From assembly GCF_030685535.1 (NCBI RefSeq), contig NZ_CP131599.1, positions 992,001 through 1,056,000 of the forward strand: DNA of 64,000 nt, read 5' to 3'. The notes beneath the pieces were generated by a model that ran no database searches, was not told the DNA's origin, and saw only the letters and a program-made list of their open reading frames with translations. The translations under genes were made by a program, and so were the position numbers. This DNA comes from Photobacterium leiognathi (GTDB lineage: Bacteria > Pseudomonadota > Gammaproteobacteria > Enterobacterales > Vibrionaceae). This document shows positions 1-9,211 of this stretch, one piece after another (the first letter of the stretch is position 1; every line of letters begins with the position of its first letter).

Positions 1-667
1 TTGCCAGCTCATTAAACTCTTTCACGCTGTCCCCTAATGCATGAGTGACACGTACAGAGAAATTACCATTCGCCAAATCACGGCTGGCATGACGTAGCGT
101 ATCTAACGGCTGTTTTAGGTAACGAGCAATAATGTAGGAAAACATCAAGGTGATCATTAGCGCAATCACTACTTGAATTAAACCAAAATACAGTTTGAAG
201 TGCTTTGCTGGGTGTAATTGATGCGGCAATTGCACCACCAATTTATTGCCATTCTGAAGTGGGATCATAAAAACAGGCTGATTAACACGAGAATCTAAAA
301 TCGTATTTAATGTTCTGGCATATTTGAGCTTAAATTCAAAGTGTGGGTGCATTTCTCTAGTGCTGAGTTCATCATTATTTTGATCAAGTACAAAAGCATA
401 ATACTTCTGTTTCTCTTCCCACTGTTTTAACGATGCTGGGCTGTTTAGCGCAATCACAGGTTCAACGTCAACCGCCATATTCATGATGTCATGCTGTACC
501 CGGTATGGCACATGCAGCATGGTTTTAACTAGGGCAATTTCAGCAAGATTCTGTAAACCTAAGATCAACAAAAGCCCAATCGTAAAGTAGGAAAAAAGAC
601 GGAATACTAAACTTTTGTTGTGTGGAAGCGCGGCGCGTTTCCCTTTGATGGTATTACTAATACTCAC
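1..667 (-). CDS. Sensor histidine kinase, CpxA-like (3' part cut by window edge)
   Basis: The reading frame on the minus strand opens at a GTG at 667-665 and runs off the window, giving the first 222 residues. The translation shows a membrane segment at about residues 20-41, a roughly 115-residue periplasmic region, a second membrane segment at about 158-181, and a HAMP linker containing RYLKQPLDTLRHASRDLANG. The kinase core lies outside the window. This layout is that of a type I two-component sensor. The CpxR-like regulator at 1779-2444 lies upstream on the same strand and is the likely partner, but a gene on the opposite strand and a terminator separate them. An in-frame stop lies six codons upstream of the GTG, so the start can only be this GTG or something internal. 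Sensor kinase is secure; CpxA-like is inferred from the neighbour. Confidence 0.75.
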   Translation of the reverse strand, partial: MSISNTIKGKRAALPHNKSLVFRLFSYFTIGLLLILGLQNLAEIALVKTMLHVPYRVQHDIMNMAVDVEPVIALNSPASLKQWEEKQKYYAFVLDQNNDELSTREMHPHFEFKLKYARTLNTILDSRVNQPVFMIPLQNGNKLVVQLPHQLHPAKHFKLYFGLIQVVIALMITLMFSYIIARYLKQPLDTLRHASRDLANGNFSVRVTHALGDSVKEFNELA

Positions 668-688
668 TGATTTTTCTCTCTCTACTTA

Positions 689-875
689 TATACCCAAGTA
701 ACTTCAAGATGCTATGTTCAGCGAGACGACCTTAGTTCTCAGGCGCGGCAACGATTCGTAGATATAGTAGTTCTACATTGAGAATCGTTAACAAAGTCTG
801 AGAGCTAAGGACGCTCGCCCTTTGGGAGCGTGTCACTGAGCTCTGAATCAGGCATATTGAAGTCACTTGGGTATA
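689..875. repeat. Dispersed hairpin repeat (MITE-like) with TATACCCAAG ends
   Basis: The 187-bp element starts TATACCCAAGTAACTTCAAG and ends in the near-perfect reverse complement (ATTGAAGTCACTTGGGTATA), with about 22 of 24 terminal positions matching. Inside, nested complementary blocks (CCTTAG/CTAAGG, CTCAG/CTGAG, AACGATTC/GAATCGTT) would fold the whole element into one long hairpin. A shortened copy lies at 38910-38960 and a half copy at 18889-18908. It carries no coding capacity. It fills most of the gap between the kinase and the lipoprotein gene. From memory, such elements are common in Vibrio and Photobacterium genomes. Confidence 0.85.
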
Positions 876-1051
876 ACTACTTTTCTTCAATCTAAGATTC
901 AGTGCTTATAGTACTCACTCTGCTCACAAAAACCCGCCTTTAAATAGACGGTTGGTGATTTTTGCATAACAATAGAGTTAGGTTATTACTTTGTATTCTT
1001 AACAAAAGTACATAACATTTTTCTGCCATTCATCAAAGTAAAAGGAAGTCT

Positions 1052-1690
1052 ATGATGAAGACGTTACTTGTATTCTTCACCCTGTTGCTAACTGGCTGTT
1101 CTTCGGGATTACAGGTCTCCGTTCCTAATAGCTATTTTGAACAAAACAAAGCCACGGGCTATTTGGTTGGATCGTTAGGCGCAAATACAGAATGGCCAAA
1201 AACAGGTAAAAACCTTATTAGCACGATCAATATTCGCCCGATCGGCACTGCTCACAATATTACTAACACACTAGATGGCGTTATCACCATTACCAGTAAC
1301 AATGAAGACGGGCATTTTGAAAATCCCAATGTTAGCGGCCACCTGTTTAGTATTGAGCTACCCGTTGGAGAATATGAAATTTTCAGTATCAAGCTCGAAG
1401 GCTCGGATGGTAACAAAACACTGACGACCCAAAATCAGAAAGACATGCATGTGCGCTTTGATATTGAGCCAAATAAAGCAAGCTATATCGGGCAATTTTT
1501 AGCGGTTAGCCGTATTGCGAAAAGTGAACTGTGGAACCTGCAATACCCAAGTGGTTATGGCTACCTACAACACAGTTATGATCAATCACGTGATGAATCC
1601 TTGTTTACTGAGCATTACCCTGAAAACAAAACAATGCCGTTTAATCTTGAGTTACTGACGTTCTCAAATAACCGTGTACTCAAAAACTAA
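1052..1690 (+). CDS. Predicted lipoprotein of unknown function
   Basis: The protein has 212 residues, a short hydrophobic leader and a lipobox LLTGC at about residues 13-17, so it should be lipidated on the cysteine and anchored to a membrane, probably the outer one. Two ATGs are adjacent (1052 and 1055). GGAAG at 1044-1048 is better spaced for the second, so the start may be 1055. The mature part looks beta-rich, with a stretch VGEYEIFSIKLEG followed later by an IEPNKASYIGQF-like segment. That arrangement is seen in several small envelope beta-sandwich lipoproteins, but I do not recognise the family. It sits on the opposite strand between the regulator and kinase genes and ends in a strong bidirectional terminator. 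A role in envelope stress sensing is conceivable from position only. Confidence 0.75.
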   Translation: MMKTLLVFFTLLLTGCSSGLQVSVPNSYFEQNKATGYLVGSLGANTEWPKTGKNLISTINIRPIGTAHNITNTLDGVITITSNNEDGHFENPNVSGHLFSIELPVGEYEIFSIKLEGSDGNKTLTTQNQKDMHVRFDIEPNKASYIGQFLAVSRIAKSELWNLQYPSGYGYLQHSYDQSRDESLFTEHYPENKTMPFNLELLTFSNNRVLKN

Positions 1691-1710
1691 TCTTAACCGA
1701 TGTATTTATT

Positions 1711-1742
1711 AAAATAAGGCGATCAAATGATCGCCTTATTTT
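1711..1742. terminator. Bidirectional intrinsic terminator
   Basis: A 14-bp perfect stem (AAATAAGGCGATCA / TGATCGCCTTATTT) with a two-base loop, A-rich on the left and T-rich on the right. It lies between the convergent ends of the lipoprotein gene and the response regulator gene and can serve both. Confidence 0.85.
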
Positions 1743-1778
1743 ATTCTGCTTTTCTTTATCAATGGCTCTTAACAGCTT

Positions 1779-2444
1779 TTATTCCGACACACAGGCAGAG
1801 TAGCTATATCCTCGACCACGTACGGTTTTGATGTGCTGTTTCGACATACCCGCTAACACCATCTTTCGACGTATATTACTGATATGCATGTCTAGATTAC
1901 GATCAAACGGGCTTAGCTCTTTCTTTAATACGACTTTTTGTAATTCGGCTTTCGAGATCACAATTTCGTTATGCTTAATAAGATACTTCAGCAAATCCAA
2001 CTCTGTACCCGTTAAAGGTAAACGAGATAACTGGCTCTCTAATTCAGGTGTACTTGATGGTAAACATTGTCGCTGACGCTCAAGCCCGACACGACGAAGA
2101 ATGGCAGAAATACGTGCTAATAACTCTTCGACTTTAAAAGGCTTCACCAAAAACTGATCAGCACCCGCTTGAAGCCCATCAAGCATGGTGGTTTCGTCAC
2201 CTAATGCGGTTAGCATTAAAATCGGCGTCGCAAAACGTTGGCAAATACGCCTTGCTACCTGCATACCGTCTAAGTTCGGTAACATAACGTCGAGTAAAAC
2301 CAGATCAACACCTGTCGATTGAAGATATGTCAGTGCAGATTCTCCGCAATGTACACAATTAACCTCATGCCCTTCATCTTCAAGCACTTCTGTTAGCAAT
2401 GTACATAACTGTACATCATCATCGACAACTAATATTTTTGACAC
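1779..2444 (-). CDS. OmpR-family response regulator, CpxR-like
   Basis: The 221-residue protein has an N-terminal receiver domain with VVDDD near the start, the phosphoacceptor Asp in LLLDVMLPNLDG (about residue 52), a conserved Thr in LMLTA and Lys in LVKPF. A C-terminal winged helix (about residues 125-221) ends in the typical HISNIRRKM ... IKTVRGRGYSY pattern. The receiver most resembles CpxR. It would act as a cytoplasmic DNA-binding regulator phosphorylated by a membrane kinase. The natural partner is the kinase at 1-667 on the same strand. In typical cpxRA operons the kinase follows directly; here a lipoprotein gene on the other strand lies between. I would annotate it as CpxR-like rather than CpxR because the pair has diverged. 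Confidence 0.85.
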   Translation of the reverse strand: MSKILVVDDDVQLCTLLTEVLEDEGHEVNCVHCGESALTYLQSTGVDLVLLDVMLPNLDGMQVARRICQRFATPILMLTALGDETTMLDGLQAGADQFLVKPFKVEELLARISAILRRVGLERQRQCLPSSTPELESQLSRLPLTGTELDLLKYLIKHNEIVISKAELQKVVLKKELSPFDRNLDMHISNIRRKMVLAGMSKQHIKTVRGRGYSYSACVSE

Positions 2445-2552
2445 AGCAACTTACCTAGAATTTATGAAGTTGCATATTAATCATCAGGCATTTAAAGCAC
2501 AACAGTAAAAATAACTATTCTCACTTTCAAATGTAAAAAATTACGACTAAAC

Positions 2553-2588
2553 AAAAAAAGCGATGATCTCGTAAGAAATCATCGCTTT
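2553..2588 (-). terminator. Terminator after the binding-protein gene
   Basis: The 11-bp stem AAAGCGATGAT / ATCATCGCTTT is followed on the minus strand by a run of T. It lies 31 bases beyond the stop of the gene at 2619 and should end the chemoreceptor-binding protein transcript. Confidence 0.85.
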
Positions 2589-2618
2589 AAATACCATAAC
2601 GTATGGCTAATTAATGCT

Positions 2619-3965
2619 CTACTCTTGGCAGATCAAGCTCGCTACTTTGGCTTCTCTTTGTGGTACATACCATTCATCTAAACCAGATTGAACAAGCTCA
2701 GCTGCTTGCTCTGGTGTCATGGTGCCATTAAGCACTGCCACGCTGGTTTGATCGATTTGTGCTTCAAAGCTAGTTTTACCACGAGATAAGATCTGCGCCG
2801 AACTTCGGATTGTTGAATCACATTCGTTACGCCATGCCATCATCTCTTTTGCTATCGGATTTTCCACCTCAAAGAAATGGTTAGATAGCGAGAAAAAGCC
2901 AGGGATTGCGTTAGTTAATAGCTCTGCGTACTCGGCTGTTGTCATCCACTCTAACAAAGCTTTCGCCGCTGGGTTATATTCTGCTTTAGTATTCAAACCC
3001 ATACCAATATCAGTGTGATCACTGAAGTAACATTCATCACCTCGGTTCTCTACTGGCGGTGGGAACACACCAAAATCTAGCTGACCTGAAAAGGTACTAA
3101 TATCCCATGAACCAGCAGGATAAATAGCCGCTTTACCTGTTTTAAATAGCTCGATGGAATCTGCATATTTACGGGTTTGGTAACCTTGACCTAAGAAACG
3201 CCCCCAATTAGCTAATTCCTGGAATACTTGTTTATATTGCGGTGAATTAAAACGCTCAGTGCCATTAATTAAGCCTAAACGCCCATCTTCCCCTTTCCAG
3301 TAATTAGGACCGATGTTTTGAAAGCCCATGGTGCCCGCTTCCCACTTATCATTAGTTCCCATAGCAAGTGGGACATATTGCCCGTTATTTTTGATCATAT
3401 TCAAAACATGATTAAATTCTGCAGTGGTTTTAGGCACGCTTAAATCAAGTTCTTTAAAGACTTTTTTATTGTAGAAAAAGCCGTGGATTACTGATGCCAT
3501 TGGTAAACAGAATGTTTGTGCACCGGAATCTGTTTGCCATGGGCTAAGTGCAAAACTCGGAAAATTCTCCATTCCTGGCATTTCAGTAATATCGCTTAAA
3601 TGCCCTTGTTTAAACAGTGCGAGTGAACCATCAAATGGACGACAAGCGATCAAATCCCCTGCTTTACCATTCGCTAGGTTGGTATTTAAATCATCTTGGA
3701 ATGCGGTTAAACCTTCCGGTGAACGATAGGTCACTTTGATATTTGGATAATGCTTGTTAAATGCTGGAATGATCTTTTCTTTCCAAATCGCATCATCTTG
3801 TCGCCAAGAGTCAACCAATACTGTACCGCTTAGTGATGCTTTTTGAACCTCAGCCAATGCAGGCGTTGAAGCAATAGTTGCAAGCGATACGCTCGCTGCA
3901 ATTAGGCTACGACAAAGTGTTGATTGAACCTTTGTATAAATAAAAGTAGAAGTCGTCTGTTTCAT
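2619..3965 (-). CDS. Periplasmic solute-binding protein (family 1, sugar type), linked to a chemoreceptor
   Basis: The 448-residue protein begins with a long signal peptide ending in TPALA (about residue 38). The mature part has the features of family 1 extracellular binding proteins of sugar ABC transporters: IIPAFNKHYPNIKVTYR near the start and FKTGKAAIYPAGSW in the middle. The ligand cannot be read from the sequence. No permease or ATPase gene is adjacent. Instead the start codon lies 2 bases after the stop of the methyl-accepting chemotaxis gene upstream, with AAGG of the upstream reading frame as ribosome site, so the two are almost certainly cotranscribed. This suggests that the ligand-loaded protein signals to the chemoreceptor, as maltose-binding protein does to Tar. 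That role is inference. Confidence 0.85.
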   Translation of the reverse strand: MKQTTSTFIYTKVQSTLCRSLIAASVSLATIASTPALAEVQKASLSGTVLVDSWRQDDAIWKEKIIPAFNKHYPNIKVTYRSPEGLTAFQDDLNTNLANGKAGDLIACRPFDGSLALFKQGHLSDITEMPGMENFPSFALSPWQTDSGAQTFCLPMASVIHGFFYNKKVFKELDLSVPKTTAEFNHVLNMIKNNGQYVPLAMGTNDKWEAGTMGFQNIGPNYWKGEDGRLGLINGTERFNSPQYKQVFQELANWGRFLGQGYQTRKYADSIELFKTGKAAIYPAGSWDISTFSGQLDFGVFPPPVENRGDECYFSDHTDIGMGLNTKAEYNPAAKALLEWMTTAEYAELLTNAIPGFFSLSNHFFEVENPIAKEMMAWRNECDSTIRSSAQILSRGKTSFEAQIDQTSVAVLNGTMTPEQAAELVQSGLDEWYVPQREAKVASLICQE

Positions 3966-3967
3966 GT

Positions 3968-5947
3968 TTATACCTTAAATCGTTCAATCAATTGGCGTTG
4001 CTCTGCGGCTAACTTAGATAATGCTTCACTGCTGGTTGCTGATTCACGCGCTTCTGACTCTGCGTTATACGCCACGTTGGCAATACCATTAATGTGCTCT
4101 GCGACATCTTGGCTTACTGAGATCTGCTCTGCGGTTGCGTGGGCAACTTGCTCTGCCATTTCAAAAATCAAACGCATACGATCAGCAATGGTTTGTAACG
4201 CTTCATCTGTTAAACGTGTTTGTTCTACGCATTGCTCTGTTTGCTTATGGCTACGCGCCATGACTGATGTCACCATCTCTGCACTTTGTTGAAGATTTTC
4301 AATCATCTCATTGATTTCTTCTGTTGATTGCTGAGTACGATTTGCTAACGCGCGAACTTCATCAGCAACCACGGCAAAGCCACGCCCTTGTTCACCTGCA
4401 CGAGCCGCTTCAATTGCCGCATTCAATGCCAGTAAGTTCGTTTGCTCTGCAATGCCACGAATCACATCTAAAATACTGCCGATATTAACGGTAAAGGTTT
4501 CTAGCTTACGGGTAATATCTACCGCTTCTGTAATATCAACAGAAAGTTGCTCTGTGATATTGCGGCTTGTTAAGACTAAATCACGACCTTGTTGTGCCGC
4601 TTGGTTAACTTCATTCACTTCATTAACCGTTAGATCAGAAGAACGTGAGATCTCTTTCGCACTCACTTCAAGCTCTGAAATGGCCGCTGCCACTTGATCT
4701 GTACGTTGTTTTTGATCTTCTACACGGCTCATCGCCTGCTCACTCGTGACAGCTGTTTTCTTCGCTTCAGTTACTAGCTGCAATGAACCATCGTTAATCT
4801 TGGTTAAGATCTCTGCCATGCTTTCAGAAAGTTGATCAATTGAGCGTGATAATGCACCGAATTCACAAGATGATTGGTAGTTAGTTCGCTGCGTCATATC
4901 ACCAGCAGTCATCTTACGCAGTACTGCATTGATACGAGCCAATGGCGTATGAATACTTTTCGCAGTAGTAAATGCAATGATCAACGCAATCGCACCTGAA
5001 ATTAAACAGGCAATCACGATACTGTAGGTTGCTTGATTGGCTGCGGCATCTGCTGCATTTCGGCTGTTGTAAGCATTACTACTTGCGTATTGCATGTAGT
5101 CATTTAATGCCGTTTGTGTAAGTACAACTTGTTGATTAGATTGTTGACTTAGGTTTGCTAGTTCGCTTTCAAGACGGTTGTTTTGCTCCATGACAGCAAG
5201 TAGACCTTCTTTACCTAGTGCTAAATCATGGACACGTTGTAGATTACGAGCATAACGGGCTTTCACATCTTCAGGCACGTTAATACGCTCAAGACCTTGT
5301 TTAGCTAATTCGATATCTTTTGCCAACACTTTACTTAATTTAGCAAAATCAGTGTCTTTATTAGCACGACGAACGTTTTTCAAATCACGGCTAATACCAC
5401 TGGTGATAAGCTCTGCACGATTGCTTAAAGAACGTTTCACACTTGCACGTTGTAGCAATAAATTTGCCGCCCATTGGTAGGTATCTTCTAAACGTAAAAA
5501 CGACAGGTTTAAATCAGTAAGACGATCATTTACTGCCACCCATTGATTTTGGGTATCAATAGTTTGTTGCGATAACTCAAAAAACTTATCCGCAGCCACT
5601 AGCGCTGTAGACAGTTTTTGTTTTGCGTCACTATCTACTGCATTTTTTAATGCTTGCTCTTTTGCTGTACGAAATTCATTTTGTGCCAAATCAACAGCGG
5701 CTTTACGCTCGGCTAATAACGCAGCAGATTCTGTTGTACGGTAGTCGATAACTGTTAACTGATTTTCACGAAGGCTAGCTAGTAATTGGCTGGCAGAAAT
5801 TACCATTGGTGTTGAAACCTCAGTAACGTCTGTTAGTCGATCGTGGATTCGATTGGTGTTGATGTAACTAATGCTTCCAACAACGGCAATAAGAATAAAC
5901 ATTATTATAAAGCCGACGATGGTGCGCTGAACTATTGATAATGACAT
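3968..5947 (-). CDS. Methyl-accepting chemotaxis protein
   Basis: The 659-residue protein has a membrane segment near residues 9-29, a large and almost entirely helical periplasmic domain of about 280 residues, a second membrane segment near 307-328, a HAMP domain ([20 protein letters not shown]), and the cytoplasmic signalling domain with the hallmark hairpin tip [20 protein letters not shown]. The size and helical character of the sensor region fit the helical bimodular (HBM) or related four-helix class. No C-terminal CheR-tethering pentapeptide is visible; the protein ends LIERFKV. It is the first gene of a two-gene operon with the binding protein, so its input may be a protein-ligand complex rather than a free ligand. 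Confidence 0.93.
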   Translation of the reverse strand: MSLSIVQRTIVGFIIMFILIAVVGSISYINTNRIHDRLTDVTEVSTPMVISASQLLASLRENQLTVIDYRTTESAALLAERKAAVDLAQNEFRTAKEQALKNAVDSDAKQKLSTALVAADKFFELSQQTIDTQNQWVAVNDRLTDLNLSFLRLEDTYQWAANLLLQRASVKRSLSNRAELITSGISRDLKNVRRANKDTDFAKLSKVLAKDIELAKQGLERINVPEDVKARYARNLQRVHDLALGKEGLLAVMEQNNRLESELANLSQQSNQQVVLTQTALNDYMQYASSNAYNSRNAADAAANQATYSIVIACLISGAIALIIAFTTAKSIHTPLARINAVLRKMTAGDMTQRTNYQSSCEFGALSRSIDQLSESMAEILTKINDGSLQLVTEAKKTAVTSEQAMSRVEDQKQRTDQVAAAISELEVSAKEISRSSDLTVNEVNEVNQAAQQGRDLVLTSRNITEQLSVDITEAVDITRKLETFTVNIGSILDVIRGIAEQTNLLALNAAIEAARAGEQGRGFAVVADEVRALANRTQQSTEEINEMIENLQQSAEMVTSVMARSHKQTEQCVEQTRLTDEALQTIADRMRLIFEMAEQVAHATAEQISVSQDVAEHINGIANVAYNAESEARESATSSEALSKLAAEQRQLIERFKV

Positions 5948-6290
5948 AAGAAACTTCTATTTATAATTTAATCACGCCGTAGCTGATCCTGAAACGGTTA
6001 CTTTCAATATACTTTTTTCACTGCTCTAAATAAAAAAATTAGAACAGAATCAATATCAAGATCACACTTTATTGCTTTTAAAGTCTTTCAGGTATTTATT
6101 AACTCTGAGCCTATTATCAATAACATTCCACCTAAGCATTAAATGACACTTTTTTTAAATTTAAAAACAACTAATGCGAGATAGTTCATGTAATTCGTTT
6201 TAATATTTTCTTATCTCACTTAAATAAAATGACCTGATATGCAACAATACTAATTCATAACACCAAGATTGATGATTAAGAGACAACTGC
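5948..6290. other. Divergent intergenic region, nothing identified
   Basis: This AT-rich stretch separates the divergent chemoreceptor and lipoate-ligase genes and should hold both promoters. I see no clear operator, hairpin or short gene in it. Confidence 0.5.
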
Positions 6291-7283
6291 ATGAAACTGT
6301 CTATCTATTATTCAGAATCAACTGATCCAAGTTTTAACCAAGCTATTGAAGAATCGTTACTTAAGCACGCAGATGATAATCATATTATTGCTTTTTTATG
6401 GCAGAACCAGCGTTCTGTTAATATAGGAAAGGATCAAAACCCTTGGCGTGTATGTAAGCCTAAACAATTAAAACAAGACAATATTAATATTGTCAGGCGC
6501 CATACCATTGGTGGAGCTGTATACCAAGATTTGACACATACTAATATTGCCTTAATTGGTTCAAATAATTATTTAACAAAAGATATTATTCAAAAGATAC
6601 TTTTAGGCACATTCGATCCATTAAATATTGAAGTAGCCATATCTGATAAACTTGAGTGTTTAATTGATAATAAGAAAGTATCGAACACAGCATTATCTGA
6701 AAATAATCACTATTTGTTTTTTCATAGTACGATCCGTGTCAATACATCTCTGACTGATATTTCTCAGTATATGAATAGTCGTTATTCAATTTTAAATCAC
6801 AAAGATCTTGAGCGTGCTTATACGTCTATTAATCAACATACTCGCCCACTTGAACACAATGAACTTTGCCGATATATCAGTGACAGCATTCAAGAAGCGT
6901 TAGAACTTGATGCGGAAAATACGATAATTCTAAATAACCAGCACCCAGATTGGGTTGAGTTTAGTGCTAACTTTTACCGCTTAAAAAGCTGGGATTGGAA
7001 CTATGGTAAATCACCTAGTTTTATTGAATCGCTACAAACCGCTTTTTCATGGGGTAATGTTGACTTGAGACTTAACATCGATGCTGGCGTAATTAATAAC
7101 GTCTATTACGATGCCCCTACAGCTTATCACAATATGATGAATGACTTTAGCCAAACAGCGATTGGCTACCCTTTCAATGCTAAGTCTATGATCTCAATTG
7201 TATGTGGATTGCTGTTGAAGCACTCCGAACATTACGACGAATTAATGGAAGTATCTGAGTGGTTACAGCAAGAAATTGCTTAG
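6291..7283 (+). CDS. Lipoate-protein ligase A family protein, diverged
   Basis: The 330-residue protein aligns by eye over its whole length with E. coli LplA (338 residues), which activates lipoate with ATP and transfers it to E2 and H proteins. Shared points are FNQAIEESLL near the start, the substrate loop RRHTIGGAVYQD (LplA has RRSSGGGAVFHD), the lysine in NKKVSNTA (LplA: RKVSGSA), and the C-terminal segment with SWDWNYGKSPSF. The first glycine of the GGG loop is Ile and the KVSGSA motif is altered, so its activity or substrate may differ from standard LplA. The gene stands alone, divergent from the chemoreceptor. An LplA-like acyltransferase fold is well supported; lipoylation activity is inferred. 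Confidence 0.85.
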   Translation: MKLSIYYSESTDPSFNQAIEESLLKHADDNHIIAFLWQNQRSVNIGKDQNPWRVCKPKQLKQDNINIVRRHTIGGAVYQDLTHTNIALIGSNNYLTKDIIQKILLGTFDPLNIEVAISDKLECLIDNKKVSNTALSENNHYLFFHSTIRVNTSLTDISQYMNSRYSILNHKDLERAYTSINQHTRPLEHNELCRYISDSIQEALELDAENTIILNNQHPDWVEFSANFYRLKSWDWNYGKSPSFIESLQTAFSWGNVDLRLNIDAGVINNVYYDAPTAYHNMMNDFSQTAIGYPFNAKSMISIVCGLLLKHSEHYDELMEVSEWLQQEIA

Positions 7284-7437
7284 CGAAATTACGATAACTT
7301 TTAAGGAAAAATTTACTTTTGTGTCTATATATTGAACTAAATCAATTGGGCATCAAATACTAGTTTTTATAGTTAAACAACTCCTTGACTTTGGCAGAGG
7401 CGGCACCAAATCTAGGCTATCTGCCTTTCCCACAGAG

Positions 7438-7460
7438 TTATACACAGCTTCTGTGGATAA
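7438..7460. promoter_or_regulatory. Inverted pair of DnaA-box-like 9-mers
   Basis: TTATACACA (7438-7446, one mismatch to the DnaA box TTATCCACA) faces TGTGGATAA (7452-7460, an exact reverse-strand DnaA box) with five bases between them. Only two boxes are present and no dnaA, dnaN or gidA genes are near, so this is not an origin. It could be a DnaA-binding site or chance. Confidence 0.3.
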
Positions 7461-7734
7461 TAAGAACAAATTTTTACTTATCACATTCCTAATTTAAATG
7501 TTAGCTATCATTGAAACCAAACCCATTAACAAGCTTAAAATTCTTTTACATTCATACAGATAAAATAAAAATGAGATGATATGTAAAATTATTAGTTATT
7601 ATTTTTACTTTATTTATGACATAAAAATACTGTGAATAAATCTTGTTTAAAACTCAACATTCAAACATATCTCAATGATAAATCTATGCTACTTGGTGTG
7701 ATATAGGTGACTATAGGTGCTTACAAGACAATAA

Positions 7735-7779
7735 AAAACCACCTATCTTTAACCAGAAACAGTTCAAATAGGTGGTTTT
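7735..7779 (-). terminator. Terminator after GlyGly-CTERM protease
   Basis: The 12-bp perfect stem AAAACCACCTAT / ATAGGTGGTTTT lies 22 bases beyond the protease stop. On the minus strand it ends in a T-rich run. Confidence 0.85.
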
Positions 7780-7801
7780 AACAAATAAAAGAAATGAACA
7801 A

Positions 7802-9022
7802 TTAGTGACGTTTACGGCGAATCCATGCCATTGAACCTAACAACGTAAGCATTAGACCACCAATATAACCACCGCCACTGTCATTCTTTCCAATATTACA
7901 GTTGTTAGCCGAGATACTATCGTTACAACCCTGTTCAGCTTGTTCTTTCTCTTTTTCTAAAAATGCAGGTAGCGTAATGGCACTTTCAGGTACTGTTTTC
8001 ACCGATTCTGTAATCCATTCATAATAGGTTCCGACACGGGCATAAAACGTTGGACGGGTTAGTGAACCACATTGAGGCTCACCTGCAGAACCACCACTCA
8101 CAATACCAATCTGTACCCAGTTACTGTCATTATCTTGTGTTAATAACGGACCACCGCTATCACCAAGACAAGCATCAGGCCCCATTAAATCGGAACCATC
8201 AAGCTTACGTGCAGGTAATGTACAAAGCTTAGTGGTGTTACTTGGACTATCAATGAAAATGCCTTCTGGATCTTGCGATTCAAAGCGCTCATAACATTTA
8301 TCAATCGGGAAGCTTGCTAACATGGTTTCTAGCAGTACATCAGATGTTTCACCGCCTTCATAATTCAGACTCTTTTCTTCTTCATCTTCTGCAGTTGCTT
8401 TATTTTCAGTCACTCCCCACCCTTGTACTTTTACGTTCTCAGGCAGGTTTTTATCATTCCATTGGCCGCGTAATTTATCATCTAATTCAACTGCAGCACT
8501 GGTTGATGCTAATTTAACTTTACCGACACCATTAAAGTCGCGGTTAACACGGATAAGCGCAACATCATTATCAAGCGCCGTGTTTACAATTTCTGTTTCT
8601 AAATTAACGCCGTTACCACTTGAGATTTCTAAAATAATAAGCGGGTTATAGTCAGGATGTACAACGACATGGGTGGCTGAATAAATATCTTTAATATCGG
8701 CAGTAGCGTTATCAACTAACCCTGTTGTAACTGTAATATCTGAAGGAGCAATAACAGTAAGACCAGACTCTCCTGTACCGCCACCATCAACAACACAGTG
8801 AGCTGCTGTTAATAACCAGCGGTCATCTAAAACTGTCGCACCACAAAACTGTGTTTCATTTTTTTTGTTCCAACGTAGCGATGCCATGAAATTATCTTCA
8901 GTAGCTACTGTGACTTCAGAGCCACCAATAATAAACGGAGTCGGAGCTTGAGCATAAGCAGAACCTGCTAATCCTAATGCAATGCATACACTCAATGAGT
9001 GCGTAAATTTATTCACCATCAT
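7802..9022 (-). CDS. Trypsin-like serine protease with GlyGly-CTERM anchor
   Basis: The 406-residue protein has a Sec signal peptide (cleavage near AYA, residue 24) and an S1 protease domain starting at IIGG. The catalytic triad is His75 (LTAAHC), Asp153 (DNDVALI) and Ser289 (GDSGGP). A linker leads to a C-terminal Gly-Gly-containing hydrophobic segment followed by RRKRH, the GlyGly-CTERM sorting signal processed by rhombosortase after type II secretion. This is the architecture of the Vibrio cholerae Ves proteases. It is a cell-surface or secreted protease. Two ATGs are adjacent; AAAGGA supports either. It is followed on the same strand, 189 bases upstream, by a second protease of the same type, probably from an old duplication. 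Confidence 0.93.
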   Translation of the reverse strand: MMVNKFTHSLSVCIALGLAGSAYAQAPTPFIIGGSEVTVATEDNFMASLRWNKKNETQFCGATVLDDRWLLTAAHCVVDGGGTGESGLTVIAPSDITVTTGLVDNATADIKDIYSATHVVVHPDYNPLIILEISSGNGVNLETEIVNTALDNDVALIRVNRDFNGVGKVKLASTSAAVELDDKLRGQWNDKNLPENVKVQGWGVTENKATAEDEEEKSLNYEGGETSDVLLETMLASFPIDKCYERFESQDPEGIFIDSPSNTTKLCTLPARKLDGSDLMGPDACLGDSGGPLLTQDNDSNWVQIGIVSGGSAGEPQCGSLTRPTFYARVGTYYEWITESVKTVPESAITLPAFLEKEKEQAEQGCNDSISANNCNIGKNDSGGGYIGGLMLTLLGSMAWIRRKRH

Positions 9023-9211
9023 TAAATCCTTTTAAATTACAGCTAGTTTAATGGTACCGAATACTATTCACTGTTTACTTAAAAAGATAAACGAGTTGCG
9101 ACAGGCTTCTTTTTTCTATGCAATGCTGCAAAACAGACATAAAAAATATTAAATCAAGCCCACAGCAACCCGTTTGACACTTAATAACTTCAAGGTTAAT
9201 GAAACAATGGA

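Larger units (their letters stand above)
7284..7801. other. Intergenic region of about 520 bp
   Basis: No credible gene was found. It holds the pair of DnaA-box-like 9-mers at 7438-7460, a GGCAGA ... TCTGCC inverted repeat at about 7393-7425, and the terminator at 7735-7779. The remainder is very AT-rich and featureless. Confidence 0.5.
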
